Part shown: piece by piece, positions 42,022 to 49,721 of the stretch
How positions within the stretch are numbered: the stretch's first letter is position 1
How the letters are laid out: each line of letters opens with the position of its first letter
DNA from: Thermostichus sp047461615
GTDB taxonomy: Bacteria; Cyanobacteriota; Cyanobacteriia; Thermostichales; Thermostichaceae
DNA length: 64,000 bases
Reading direction: 5' to 3'
NCBI RefSeq assembly: GCF_047461615.1
Contig: NZ_JANSHI010000002.1
Span: 124,001 to 188,000, forward strand
Notes under the pieces: generated by a model
Told to the model about the DNA's origin: nothing
Seen by the model: only the letters and a program-made list of their open reading frames with translations
Database searches by the model: none
Position numbers and translations under genes: made by a program

Positions 42022-42705
42022 CTAGGTAAAGCGATAGCCAAGCTGGATGGGGTCGTGGACAGTGATCTTCTTCTTGTGGATAGAAATGTAGTTTTTCTTG
42101 CGCAACTCTCCCAAGAGACGGGTAATGGTGACGCGGGTTGATCCGATGGCTTCGGCAATAGCCTGGTGAGACAGCTTGAGGTCGATGGTTACACCATTGG
42201 GGCCAGGCACCCCGAAGTCGCGGCAGAGGATCAACAAAAAGCTAACTAGGCGGGAGGCCATGTCGCGGTGGGCCAGGGTTTCAATCATCATCTCTGTCTG
42301 CAGGATACGGGAAGCCAAGCTCTTAAGCAGCAACATGGCCAGCTCAGCGTTCTCCCGTACAGACTTTTCCACCTGTTCGATGGGCAGAGAAAGCAGCTCG
42401 ACGCGAGTAAAAGCTACGGCGTGATAGAAGCGGTCGGAGCGCTGCCCGGTAATGAAGGAGAGCACACCAAAAATACTGTTCTCCCGCAGGAGGGCAACGG
42501 TAATTTCTTCCCCCCTTTCGTACACCCGCGAGAGCTTAACCGCCCCTTTGACCAAAAAGTAAACCCGCTCCGCCGGATCGCCGGGGAGAAAAATGGTCTT
42601 GCCGCGTTCATAAGTCTCGATAACCGGAGGATGGCGAGATCCTCCTAACTGCTTAAAAGCTGCAATGAGAGATTTTTCTGCGACGGCCACCACGAGATTC
42701 GTCAA
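42022..42705 (-). CDS. ntcA: Global nitrogen regulator NtcA
   Basis: 227 residues. NtcA is a CRP-family activator that binds 2-oxoglutarate and switches on nitrogen-assimilation genes when ammonium is scarce. The cNMP-like fold reads KTIFLPGDPAERVYFLVKGAVKLSRVYE, followed by GQRSDRFYHAVAFT and the long helix QTEMMIETLAHRDMASRLVSF, and the helix-turn-helix SHQAIAEAIGSTRVTITRLL near residue 185. The most likely start is TTG 42705; a GTG a few codons later is possible. An NtcA-type promoter lies 90-135 bp upstream. Confidence 0.97.
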   Translation of the reverse strand: MTNLVVAVAEKSLIAAFKQLGGSRHPPVIETYERGKTIFLPGDPAERVYFLVKGAVKLSRVYERGEEITVALLRENSIFGVLSFITGQRSDRFYHAVAFTRVELLSLPIEQVEKSVRENAELAMLLLKSLASRILQTEMMIETLAHRDMASRLVSFLLILCRDFGVPGPNGVTIDLKLSHQAIAEAIGSTRVTITRLLGELRKKNYISIHKKKITVHDPIQLGYRFT

Positions 42706-42795
42706 CCTTTCAAGGTCAGTTTATCTCTAGGATCAACCCCAGAGGTTAGCTTGGGGCACCTGGATCGAGCTGCCCACGACTCGAAGACTACCCTA

Positions 42796-42838
42796 AACTT
42801 AAGAGGCTCTGCCTGGATATCTTTGTAGCAAGAGCTAC
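42796..42838 (-). promoter_or_regulatory. NtcA-activated promoter of ntcA
   Basis: A perfect NtcA box GTA-GCAAGAGC-TAC lies at 42825-42838; it is palindromic (GTAGC/GCTAC). On the minus strand, 23 bp downstream, is TAAGTT (42796-42801), matching the TAN3T -10 element. This box plus 20-24 bp plus -10 layout is that of canonical class II NtcA promoters, so positive autoregulation is predicted. The box is also 29 bp before the divergent M61 peptidase start, which it might affect. Confidence 0.85.
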
Positions 42839-42867
42839 GTTCCTTTGTTGCGACAAGGGAAGGTTGT

Positions 42868-44694
42868 ATGGGGATCCCGCCGGCTGAGGTTGCCACCCCT
42901 TCTCGCCCTGGCCGTCAGCACTTTACGGTGCGGATGCCAGAGCCAGCCAGTCACCTCTTGGAGGTGGAGCTGCAGATTCGCGAAGTGGAACCAGAGGTGC
43001 CCCTGCGGCTGCGGCTGCCAGTGTGGACGCCGGGATCCTACCTAGTGCGGGAGCATGCCCGCCATGTACAGGAGTTTCAGGCCCTGAGCGAGCAAGGGAG
43101 CCCTTTGGACTGGCGAAAGGTTGATAAAAACACCTGGGAGGTAGACCCACCTGGGTGTTCGGCGGTTACAGTCCGCTATCGGGTCTATGCCTATGAGCTG
43201 ACGGTGCGCACCAACCATCTGGATCTCACCCACGCCTATTTCAATGGGGCGGCGCTCTTTCTCTACGTGCCTGGCCGCGAGCGGGAGCCCTATACGCTGA
43301 CCGTGATCCCTCCCCACCCCGACTGGCGCATTGCCACCAGCCTGCGGCCCCTGGCCTCTCCTTCCCCAGGGGATCCTAGCGCTGGCCAGTCTTTCTTTGC
43401 TGAAGACTACGACGAGCTGGCAGACAGCCCAGTGGAAGTGGGCTTGCACCAGTTGCGCTCGTTTGCAGTGGAAGGGATCCCGCACTACTTCGTGGTCTGG
43501 GGAGCGGGCACCCTGAATTTGGATCAAGCAGTGGCCGATGCCGAGAAAATTGTCCGAACCACGGCAGCGTTTTTTGGCGGGCTGCCCTACAACCGCTACT
43601 GGTTTATTGTGCATTTGTCGGCCGGGGGATTTGGTGGCCTAGAACACAAGTACAGTGCCACCCTCAACTATTCTGGACTAGAGCTGCATCAGCCTCAGTC
43701 CTACCGCCGCTTTTTGGCGCTGCTGGCCCATGAGCTTTTCCATGCTTGGAACGTCAAGCGGCTGCGCCCTCTAGCTTTGGAGAAAATTGACTACAACCAA
43801 GAAAACTATGTGGACTGCCTCTGGTTCTGCGAAGGGGCGACCAGCTACTACGAAAATGTTATCTTGCTGCGAGCAGGGATCCTCAGTGCCAAAGAGTTTT
43901 TGCAGATCCTATCTGAGCAAATTAGCCGGCTACAGCGCACGCCAGGTCGAGTCGTACAATCGCTGCAGGAGGCCAGTTTCGATGCTTGGATCAAGCTCTA
44001 CCGTCCTCACGAAAATAGCCTCAACAGCCAGGTTTCCTATTACCTCAAGGGCGCTTTAGTCTGCTGGCTGCTAGATCTGCACATTCGCCACCTTTCAGGG
44101 GGTCGGGGATCCCTGGACACGGCCATGCGGGATTTGTGGCAGCGCTTTGGCCGGTTTGAGAAAGGCTATACTAACCAGGACTTGCGGGAGGCCTTTGAGC
44201 GAGCAGCCGGTGTCGACCTTGGGCGCTTTTTTGCCGCCTACGTGGAAGGCACGGAAGAACTGGACTACGACACCTACCTCCATCCGTTCGGCCTCACCCT
44301 CAAGGCCCACTTTAGCCGCCCCAACCCTCCTCCCTACCTGGGCCTGAACTTCAACGGCGAGGGCAACCGCATCAGCGCCGTCGAGATAGGCTCCCCGGCT
44401 CAAAAAGCAGGCATCTGGGCTGGCGACGAGCTGGTGGCTTTGGATGGCTTTCGGGTAAGCGCCGCCACCTTGCCGGAGCGCCTGGCAGCCTATCAGCCCC
44501 ACCAAACCATCTGTCTTAGCGTCTTCCAAGGCAATCAGTTAAAGCACTTTTGGATCCCCTTGGATCCACCCCGCCCGGATGTGTACACCCTCGAGGCCTT
44601 GCCTGAGCTCACTCCCGCCCAGAAAGCGCTCCAACAAAGCTGGTTGGGATCCCTGCTCGGCTCTTCGGGACAAGATACGCCTCTTCTTGCCTGA
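42868..44694 (+). CDS. M61-family (glycyl aminopeptidase-like) PDZ metalloprotease
   Basis: 608 residues. A beta-rich N-terminal domain is followed by the thermolysin-like catalytic domain with the zinc motif HELFHAWNVKRLRP near residue 288 (H-E-x-x-H) and the third ligand in FCEGATSYYENV. A PDZ domain closes the protein (YLGLNFNGEGNRISAVEIGS; AGIWAGDELVALDG). The family trims peptides with N-terminal Gly/Ala; cellular location is uncertain, as no clear signal peptide is seen. It is divergent from ntcA, with the NtcA box between. Confidence 0.9.
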   Translation: MGIPPAEVATPSRPGRQHFTVRMPEPASHLLEVELQIREVEPEVPLRLRLPVWTPGSYLVREHARHVQEFQALSEQGSPLDWRKVDKNTWEVDPPGCSAVTVRYRVYAYELTVRTNHLDLTHAYFNGAALFLYVPGREREPYTLTVIPPHPDWRIATSLRPLASPSPGDPSAGQSFFAEDYDELADSPVEVGLHQLRSFAVEGIPHYFVVWGAGTLNLDQAVADAEKIVRTTAAFFGGLPYNRYWFIVHLSAGGFGGLEHKYSATLNYSGLELHQPQSYRRFLALLAHELFHAWNVKRLRPLALEKIDYNQENYVDCLWFCEGATSYYENVILLRAGILSAKEFLQILSEQISRLQRTPGRVVQSLQEASFDAWIKLYRPHENSLNSQVSYYLKGALVCWLLDLHIRHLSGGRGSLDTAMRDLWQRFGRFEKGYTNQDLREAFERAAGVDLGRFFAAYVEGTEELDYDTYLHPFGLTLKAHFSRPNPPPYLGLNFNGEGNRISAVEIGSPAQKAGIWAGDELVALDGFRVSAATLPERLAAYQPHQTICLSVFQGNQLKHFWIPLDPPRPDVYTLEALPELTPAQKALQQSWLGSLLGSSGQDTPLLA

Positions 44695-44722
44695 GAATCT
44701 TGAAACAGGCGGGTAACCTAAA

Positions 44723-44737
44723 CCTAGTTAACCTAGG
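44723..44737. repeat. Inverted repeat at the left edge of an AT-rich island
   Basis: CCTAG - TTAAC - CTAGG is a perfect 5-bp inverted repeat; TAACCTA also occurs twice as a direct repeat (44714-44720, 44729-44735). It lies between the M61 gene and the AT-rich gene at 44772. No matching copy was seen at the right edge near 46,070, so it is not a proven element end. Confidence 0.4.
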
Positions 44738-44771
44738 CAAAAAGTAACAATAGGGGCAAGGAGCCAATCTG

Positions 44772-45365
44772 ATGGACCTCGTTTTGGCTTTGTTAATTGG
44801 AGTGGCTGTTGGTTTCTCATTGGGTGTTTACGTTGCCCGCCGTTACAAGGCCAATCCTAGACTAGAGGCCTGGCAGCGAGAGGTCATTAGAGAGATATCT
44901 TCATGGCTGCTGGGCCAAGAACTCGACAAAACCTTAATCAAGTTAGGAGAAGGATTGGCAGACGAGACTTCTCAGAGGTTACAGTCTATCCAAGCTGATC
45001 TTGAAGAGTTCAGGCTGCGTCTTCTAGAAAGTTATCAAAGTTTTCTGCAGGTTTGGGGTAAGGATCTTACGCAGGCTATATCTGTAAAGCTAGCTGAACA
45101 TAGTGAGCAGCTCAACAGTCAGCAAGCTATCCTAGAAAACTTAGTGAAAGAAGCTAGAGGTATCTATCAGCAACTACAGGTTGCTCTTAAAAAATCTTCC
45201 AGATTAGAGATATCCCAAGCTACAGATCAAAACTCTCAAAAAGATCAGGATGCCATCCATAAAACAATAGAGAATAGTCTACCAGACGATGTACCGAGAG
45301 ATAAGGAAAAAGTAGCTGCTTCTAACATGCTAGAAGTTGACATATCGAAGATAGAACTTTCTTAA
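44772..45365 (+). CDS. Membrane-anchored coiled-coil protein, AT-rich
   Basis: 197 residues. One N-terminal transmembrane segment (LVLALLIGVAVGFSLGVYVARR), then a long helical, probably coiled-coil region (EGLADETSQRLQSIQADLEEFRLRLL; HSEQLNSQQAILENLVKEARG), and a charged tail. The layout resembles the N-terminal half of RmuC-like proteins. The DNA is clearly AT-richer than its neighbours. The next frame encodes a PD-(D/E)xK nuclease-like protein. At 45355-45365 the two frames meet such that removing one T would join them, so this may be the N-terminal part of one larger, now broken gene. Confidence 0.65.
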   Translation: MDLVLALLIGVAVGFSLGVYVARRYKANPRLEAWQREVIREISSWLLGQELDKTLIKLGEGLADETSQRLQSIQADLEEFRLRLLESYQSFLQVWGKDLTQAISVKLAEHSEQLNSQQAILENLVKEARGIYQQLQVALKKSSRLEISQATDQNSQKDQDAIHKTIENSLPDDVPRDKEKVAASNMLEVDISKIELS

Positions 45366-46067
45366 ACTCGAAAAACATAAAGATCAGAAGCATAGATATG
45401 GAGGAAGGGGAGTAGAAGCTAGTCAAATAGCTGACCTTATGGGTAGTCAGTACTCTTTGATCAAAAGATTCTATGGAATGATTAAGTCAAGTATGAACAG
45501 CGGAAACTCTTTCTCAATAAACCTTAGAGACGAACCTCAACAAGTAATTGGCACAACTTGCCAGGTTGCCACAGAGCTATACAAGATTGCATTTTTGGAA
45601 GAGTATAGATACTTCAGAGCGCCCAGGTGTCTGCTAGTAGCAAGAGCCAGCAGATCTCCACAAGCACTGAATTTTCTCTCAGGAAACTGGCTGGAGAGAT
45701 ACGTTAGGAATAGGTTGATTTGCCTTGCTAAAAGGCAAACTGGAAAGATTGATTTTCTTACATAGCAAATGCCAAAGTTACTTTGTCAAACGGAGATGAT
45801 TTTGAGATGGATCTTCTCTTCCACGTTAATGATCAATTTTACTGGGTAGAGTCGAAGACAGGTGAGTACCAAGATAAAGTACAAAAGTCTTCCAAGATTG
45901 CTTCTGACCTTGGTCTTCAGAGAAACCAAGCCATCATAGTTTTGACCGACGTTAGTCAAGATGCAAAAACCAGTCTATCCTCTCTCTATCATTTGTCGTT
46001 CATCAGTGTTGATGAGGTTGAGGCTACATTTGAGAGGATCTTAAAAAGTCACCTTCGAGAAGTCTGA
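45355..46067 (+). pseudogene. Frameshifted PD-(D/E)xK nuclease-like gene
   Basis: Two open pieces in different frames (45355-45765 and about 45756-46067) read as one protein if a single T is restored in the T-run near 45750. Upstream: EASQIADL, then SLIKRFYGMIKSSM...FLSGNWLERYVRN...KIDF. Downstream: YIANAKVTLSNGDDFEMDLLF...FYWVESKTGEYQDK. The order WLE, then E-x-D, then E-S-K matches PD-(D/E)xK nucleases of the DUF1887 type. No good start codon exists for the first piece unless it continues from the 44772 gene. It is AT-rich and probably horizontally acquired and decaying, unless the frameshift is a sequencing error. Confidence 0.7.
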
Positions 46068-46088
46068 AAGGCACCCAAGAGCATTAGC

Positions 46089-46976
46089 TTAAGCCACAAT
46101 TTTGACAGCTTGTTCCATACACCACCAGGGATCCTCCGCAAAAGCCGGCATGGGCGTGCTGCCCGCCTTGCCCAGGATGGCCAGCCGAACTTCCCGATCC
46201 AGCCGGGATCCCGATCCGTAAGGATCCTCAGAAGGGGGCTCCAGTCTTTGCCCCAGAGGGGGCATTGCCATGATGCCCGGCTGCATGCCAGTAGTGCTGA
46301 CCCAGATTTTGAAGCGATCCACCGCTGTCTCTGCCTCTTCGGGCAGTTGCATCTGCAGCAGATAGCGAGGGCCAGAGCCGACCAACACGCTTTCGCTGGG
46401 GCGCAGGCGAGTAGGAAAGTCCGGCTGGTAGGGATAGACCAAGCCGACGCTGCACTGCCGTTCGTCAAAGACTGTTACACAGACATGCACTGGGGTGAGG
46501 GCCTTATTGCGCAAGGCGATGGCGAGGTTGCGGCCTGCCTGGATTTGCAGCTGGCCTTGGGGGTCCCGCGGCAGGGGTCTGACCTCGGCGGGCCTGGAGC
46601 CGCTGGCTGGCGTTTCCAGTTGCAGAAACTCCACTTCCAGGACATTGCTTAGGGCGTCGCTAGCCGGTTGCAGGTTGAGGAGGTTGTCGAAGGCGGCCAC
46701 GTGCTCCAACAGCCGCACAAGCTTGCGGGGCAGAGCCTGCAGCTTTTTCACTGGGATGCGGAAAGCCGCCAGGGCCACGTCTTCTCCGCGGCGGTAGAAG
46801 TAATAGGTTGCATCCGGCAGCATCTCTACCCGCAGAGCCGCCGTTTCCGGTTCAGTGTAGGCCAGAAGCGGCGAGGCCGGCAGAGCCGCTACCAACTCGT
46901 CAACAGAGATCGGCACTTGGCTGGGATCTGCACAGGTGAAGGCCACCCGCAACGGCTGGAACCGGAAAGATGACAT
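46089..46976 (-). CDS. Protein resembling the C-terminal part of caspase-family proteins
   Basis: 295 residues from ATG 46976. The middle to end (NLAIALRNKALTPVHVCVTV, GLVYPYQPDF, RFKIWVSTTGMQP, and a final DPWWCMEQAVKIV) resembles the DUF4384-like tail that follows the peptidase domain in cyanobacterial caspase-like (C14) proteins. No His/Cys catalytic domain is present. It could be an orphan domain or a truncated relic. The base composition is that of the core genome. It lies next to the AT-rich island, convergent with it. Confidence 0.5.
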   Translation of the reverse strand: MSSFRFQPLRVAFTCADPSQVPISVDELVAALPASPLLAYTEPETAALRVEMLPDATYYFYRRGEDVALAAFRIPVKKLQALPRKLVRLLEHVAAFDNLLNLQPASDALSNVLEVEFLQLETPASGSRPAEVRPLPRDPQGQLQIQAGRNLAIALRNKALTPVHVCVTVFDERQCSVGLVYPYQPDFPTRLRPSESVLVGSGPRYLLQMQLPEEAETAVDRFKIWVSTTGMQPGIMAMPPLGQRLEPPSEDPYGSGSRLDREVRLAILGKAGSTPMPAFAEDPWWCMEQAVKIVA

Positions 46977-47227
46977 GGGCAATCCTAGAACTCGGCTCCA
47001 GAACCTCCAGATCGGCAGGCTAAGCTTTATGCTAGCTGTTGTCGCAAAGGCCAATCCTAGCTGCTGGAGATCCTGAATTTGCAATTAAACTTAACACTCC
47101 AATGAAGGGAAAGGGAAGCCAAAATCCTGTCTGCAAGTGATCCCCAATGGTCTATCCTTAGATCCTGGTGTCGGGTTTGTCGCTGGAGCAAAGCTGACGC
47201 CGTTTTCGAAGTCATTGATGGAGACCC

Positions 47228-47764
47228 ATGTTTAGCAAATCCTTTTCTTTCCAGAAAGCGCTGGCAGCGGCGCGTCGGCGGCTGTTGATTTGCATTCTGG
47301 CGCTGGGGCTGGCTGGGTTTGCTGGGTGGCCGGCCCTGGCAGCTAGGCAGATCCCTCCGGTACCCCTGTCGCCAACTGAAACCATTACTTTTACCGAGGC
47401 GCAACTGGCCCGCGGCAAGCAACTTTTTAACAAAACCTGTGCCCAGTGCCATGTGGGGGGTCAAACCCTTCCCAACCCAGATGTGACCTTGAAGCTTGCG
47501 GATCTGGCGGGGGCAACACCTCCTCGCGATAACGTGCTGGCAATCGTGGACTACATCAAAAACCCAGTCACCTACGACGGGGTAGAGTCCCTGGTGGAAT
47601 ACCATCCCAACACGCAGCTCTTGAGCGAGTATCCCCGCCTGCGCAACCTTACCGAGGAGGATCTGAAGTTAATTGCTGGCTATATCTTGGTTCAGGCCAA
47701 GACGGTGCCCGGCTGGGGCGGCACCAAGAGCGAATCCCACAGTGACCTTTCGGCCTATCTCTGA
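47228..47764 (+). CDS. psbV: Photosystem II cytochrome c550
   Basis: 178 residues. Extrinsic lumenal subunit stabilising the oxygen-evolving complex of photosystem II. A signal peptide (hydrophobic ICILALGLAGFAGWPALA) precedes the mature part. The haem motif is CAQCH at residues 71-75, and the second axial His is His126 in VEYHPN. Length and motifs are typical. The stop overlaps the psbV2 start (TGATG), so the two are translationally coupled. Confidence 0.97.
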   Translation: MFSKSFSFQKALAAARRRLLICILALGLAGFAGWPALAARQIPPVPLSPTETITFTEAQLARGKQLFNKTCAQCHVGGQTLPNPDVTLKLADLAGATPPRDNVLAIVDYIKNPVTYDGVESLVEYHPNTQLLSEYPRLRNLTEEDLKLIAGYILVQAKTVPGWGGTKSESHSDLSAYL

Positions 47765-48282
47765 TGCCTGGGCAAACTCAAGGGACCAAGCGGTGGCGGA
47801 TCCCTCAGCCGGCCTGGAGGTGGGCGGGGATCCTGCTCCTAGTTTGGCTGGGGTTGGCTAGCCCAGCGCTGGCCCGCGTGGATCCCTACGTGAGCCAATA
47901 TCTGCGGGCAACTGGGCCGGTGGAGCTGCCCTGGGATGCGGAGGGACACACCCTTACCTTTACTCCGGAGCAGCTGAGCGACGGGAAAAACCGCTTCCAA
48001 TCTGCTTGCTTGAACTGCCATGTGGGCGGCTCTACCCTGCCCGCTCCCAACATTTCTCTCTCGCTGAAAGACTTGCGTGGTGCCACTCCGCCCCGCGACA
48101 CTATCCAAGCTCTTGTCGAGTACCAGCGGGATCCCCGCAGCTACGACGGCAGCAAGCCTAGCTACGGCTGCCGCCCTGTGCCCCCCTCTTGGATGGATGA
48201 TGAGGCGCTGCGCAACCTAGCTGCCTTTATCCTCAGGGCCGCTCAAGTGGCCCCCGGCTGGGGATCCAACACCTTCAACTAA
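47764..48282 (+). CDS. psbV2: Cytochrome c550-like protein PsbV2
   Basis: 172 residues. A tandem paralogue of psbV, starting in the psbV stop codon. It has a signal peptide (ILLLVWLGLASPALA), haem motif CLNCH at residues 82-86, and the conserved YDG. At the position aligned with the second axial His of PsbV (His126) it has Cys136 (SYGCRPVP). A Cys ligand has been described for PsbV2 of Thermosynechococcus, from memory. Its role is not clear: it may partly replace PsbV or act in redox chemistry in the lumen. Confidence 0.93.
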   Translation: MPGQTQGTKRWRIPQPAWRWAGILLLVWLGLASPALARVDPYVSQYLRATGPVELPWDAEGHTLTFTPEQLSDGKNRFQSACLNCHVGGSTLPAPNISLSLKDLRGATPPRDTIQALVEYQRDPRSYDGSKPSYGCRPVPPSWMDDEALRNLAAFILRAAQVAPGWGSNTFN

Positions 48283-48342
48283 CCCCGTCCTGCCCCCCGC
48301 CAGGGATTGGTGGTAGCCTAGGGGAGAGGGAAGGTTGAGGTC

Positions 48343-48825
48343 ATGCTCCAGAACATCCGCTCCCTGCTCCTAGGGCTGTGGATCCTGGCCTTGGGGATTT
48401 TCCTGGTCCAAAACTGGGGATCGGCAGCGGTGGTTGTTGTAGCTGGGCAAGCTGGCCCTGCTGTACCTCTGTCGCTGGTGCTCTTGATGGCTTATGGAGT
48501 AGGAGTGGGCTTGGGATTTTTGTACGTGGGGTCTTGGCAGCTACGCGAGCGGGCGTTGCAGCGCCAGGCCATTCGCAAGCTCAACCAGCTCCTCGACCGG
48601 GTGCGCTTTTTGGAAGCGCAGCTACTTCCCCCCGACCACTATTTGCCACCAGATTTGCCGGATCCTGAGACAGGCCGCTATTCCTATTCCAATATCCCGC
48701 CGGAACGCATTCGCGATCCTGCCCCCGAACCCAGCGAACCTGAGGACGATGCAGCAACAACCCCCAGCTGGCGGATTGTCCGGCGGCCTTACTCTGCTGA
48801 AGAGGAGGAAGAATGGGATTCCTAA
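48343..48825 (+). CDS. LapA-domain (DUF1049) membrane protein
   Basis: 160 residues with two transmembrane helices (about residues 8-25 and 43-65) and the conserved FLVQNWGSAAVV of the LapA family, then a cytosolic coiled-coil-like helix (ERALQRQAIRKLNQLLDRVRFLEAQL) and an acidic, Pro-rich tail. LapA proteins take part in envelope assembly in proteobacteria; in cyanobacteria the role is unknown. It overlaps the next gene by 13 bp, suggesting coupling. Confidence 0.8.
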   Translation: MLQNIRSLLLGLWILALGIFLVQNWGSAAVVVVAGQAGPAVPLSLVLLMAYGVGVGLGFLYVGSWQLRERALQRQAIRKLNQLLDRVRFLEAQLLPPDHYLPPDLPDPETGRYSYSNIPPERIRDPAPEPSEPEDDAATTPSWRIVRRPYSAEEEEEWDS

Positions 48826-49703
48826 ACTGGTGGAGATCGTCTCCAGCCCCCGCCCCTGAGCCCGCCCCCGAACCCCAGGGGCAGAATAACTACCTGCTCA
48901 TCGTGCTAGACAGTTGCCGCTTCGACAGCCTGCTGGCGGCTAAGCCCAAGCACTTGCTGAAGCTAGGTCCTCTGGAAAAGCGCTGGAGCTACGCTTCCTG
49001 GACAGCTCCTGCTCACTACAACCTGCTCATGGGCCTGCTGCCCCATACCAGCCCCACCCACGTTTTTGCCTCCGAACACTACAAGCAGGAGTATTTGCGC
49101 TACAACGAGCGCCTCGGCACCCGGCAGCCGATTGAGTTCAAGCACCTGCTGCCTCACCTCTACCTGCCAACGCTCCTGAAGCACCAACTGGGCTACACCA
49201 CCCACGCCCTGGTCTCCATGCCGGTGCTCAATCCCAGCACTCTGCTCAATCGCGACTTCGATTCCTACCGTCTCATGCCCCGGCACAACGACATGGCGGC
49301 TATGGTGGAGCAGTTGCGCTTTGATCCGGATCGCCCTAGCTTTTACCTGCTCAATGTAGGCGAAACTCACTATCCCTACGCCCTGCCCGATGAGGATCCC
49401 AGCGCGTGGCCCCACATTTCGGGGGTCAACGGGGTGCTCAAGCGGCTGGATGAAGGGAAAGAGGAGGGGATCCCTTTTTTCAGCGCCGCCCAGTTGGAGG
49501 AGCTGCGGCAGCGGCAGATTGAGGCGGTGCGCTACTTAGACGGGGTCTTTGAGCAGCTGTTCGATCTAGTTCCCAAAAACACCTACATCACGGTTACAGC
49601 CGACCACGGCGAACTGTTTGGAGAGGGGGGCTACTTCGGCCACGGCCCCATCCACCACGAAAAGGTGTTGGAGGTGCCCTTTATCGAGGGCAAAATTCGC
49701 TAG
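48813..49703 (+). CDS. Alkaline-phosphatase/sulfatase superfamily hydrolase
   Basis: 296 residues. After a short Pro/Ala-rich leader comes LLIVLDSCRFDSLLA, the metal-binding start of the family, then WTAPAHYNLLMGLLPH at the nucleophile region, and TADHGELFGEGGYFGHGP with HEKVLEVPFI near the end, as in sulfatases and phosphoglycerol transferases. The nucleophile position carries Thr-Ala-Pro-Ala rather than Cys/Ser-x-Pro-Ser/Arg, so it is not a classical sulfatase. No signal peptide; a cytosolic enzyme on a phosphate or sulfate ester is inferred. Confidence 0.78.
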   Translation: MGFLNWWRSSPAPAPEPAPEPQGQNNYLLIVLDSCRFDSLLAAKPKHLLKLGPLEKRWSYASWTAPAHYNLLMGLLPHTSPTHVFASEHYKQEYLRYNERLGTRQPIEFKHLLPHLYLPTLLKHQLGYTTHALVSMPVLNPSTLLNRDFDSYRLMPRHNDMAAMVEQLRFDPDRPSFYLLNVGETHYPYALPDEDPSAWPHISGVNGVLKRLDEGKEEGIPFFSAAQLEELRQRQIEAVRYLDGVFEQLFDLVPKNTYITVTADHGELFGEGGYFGHGPIHHEKVLEVPFIEGKIR

Positions 49704-49721
49704 GACAATGCCTATTGGAAG

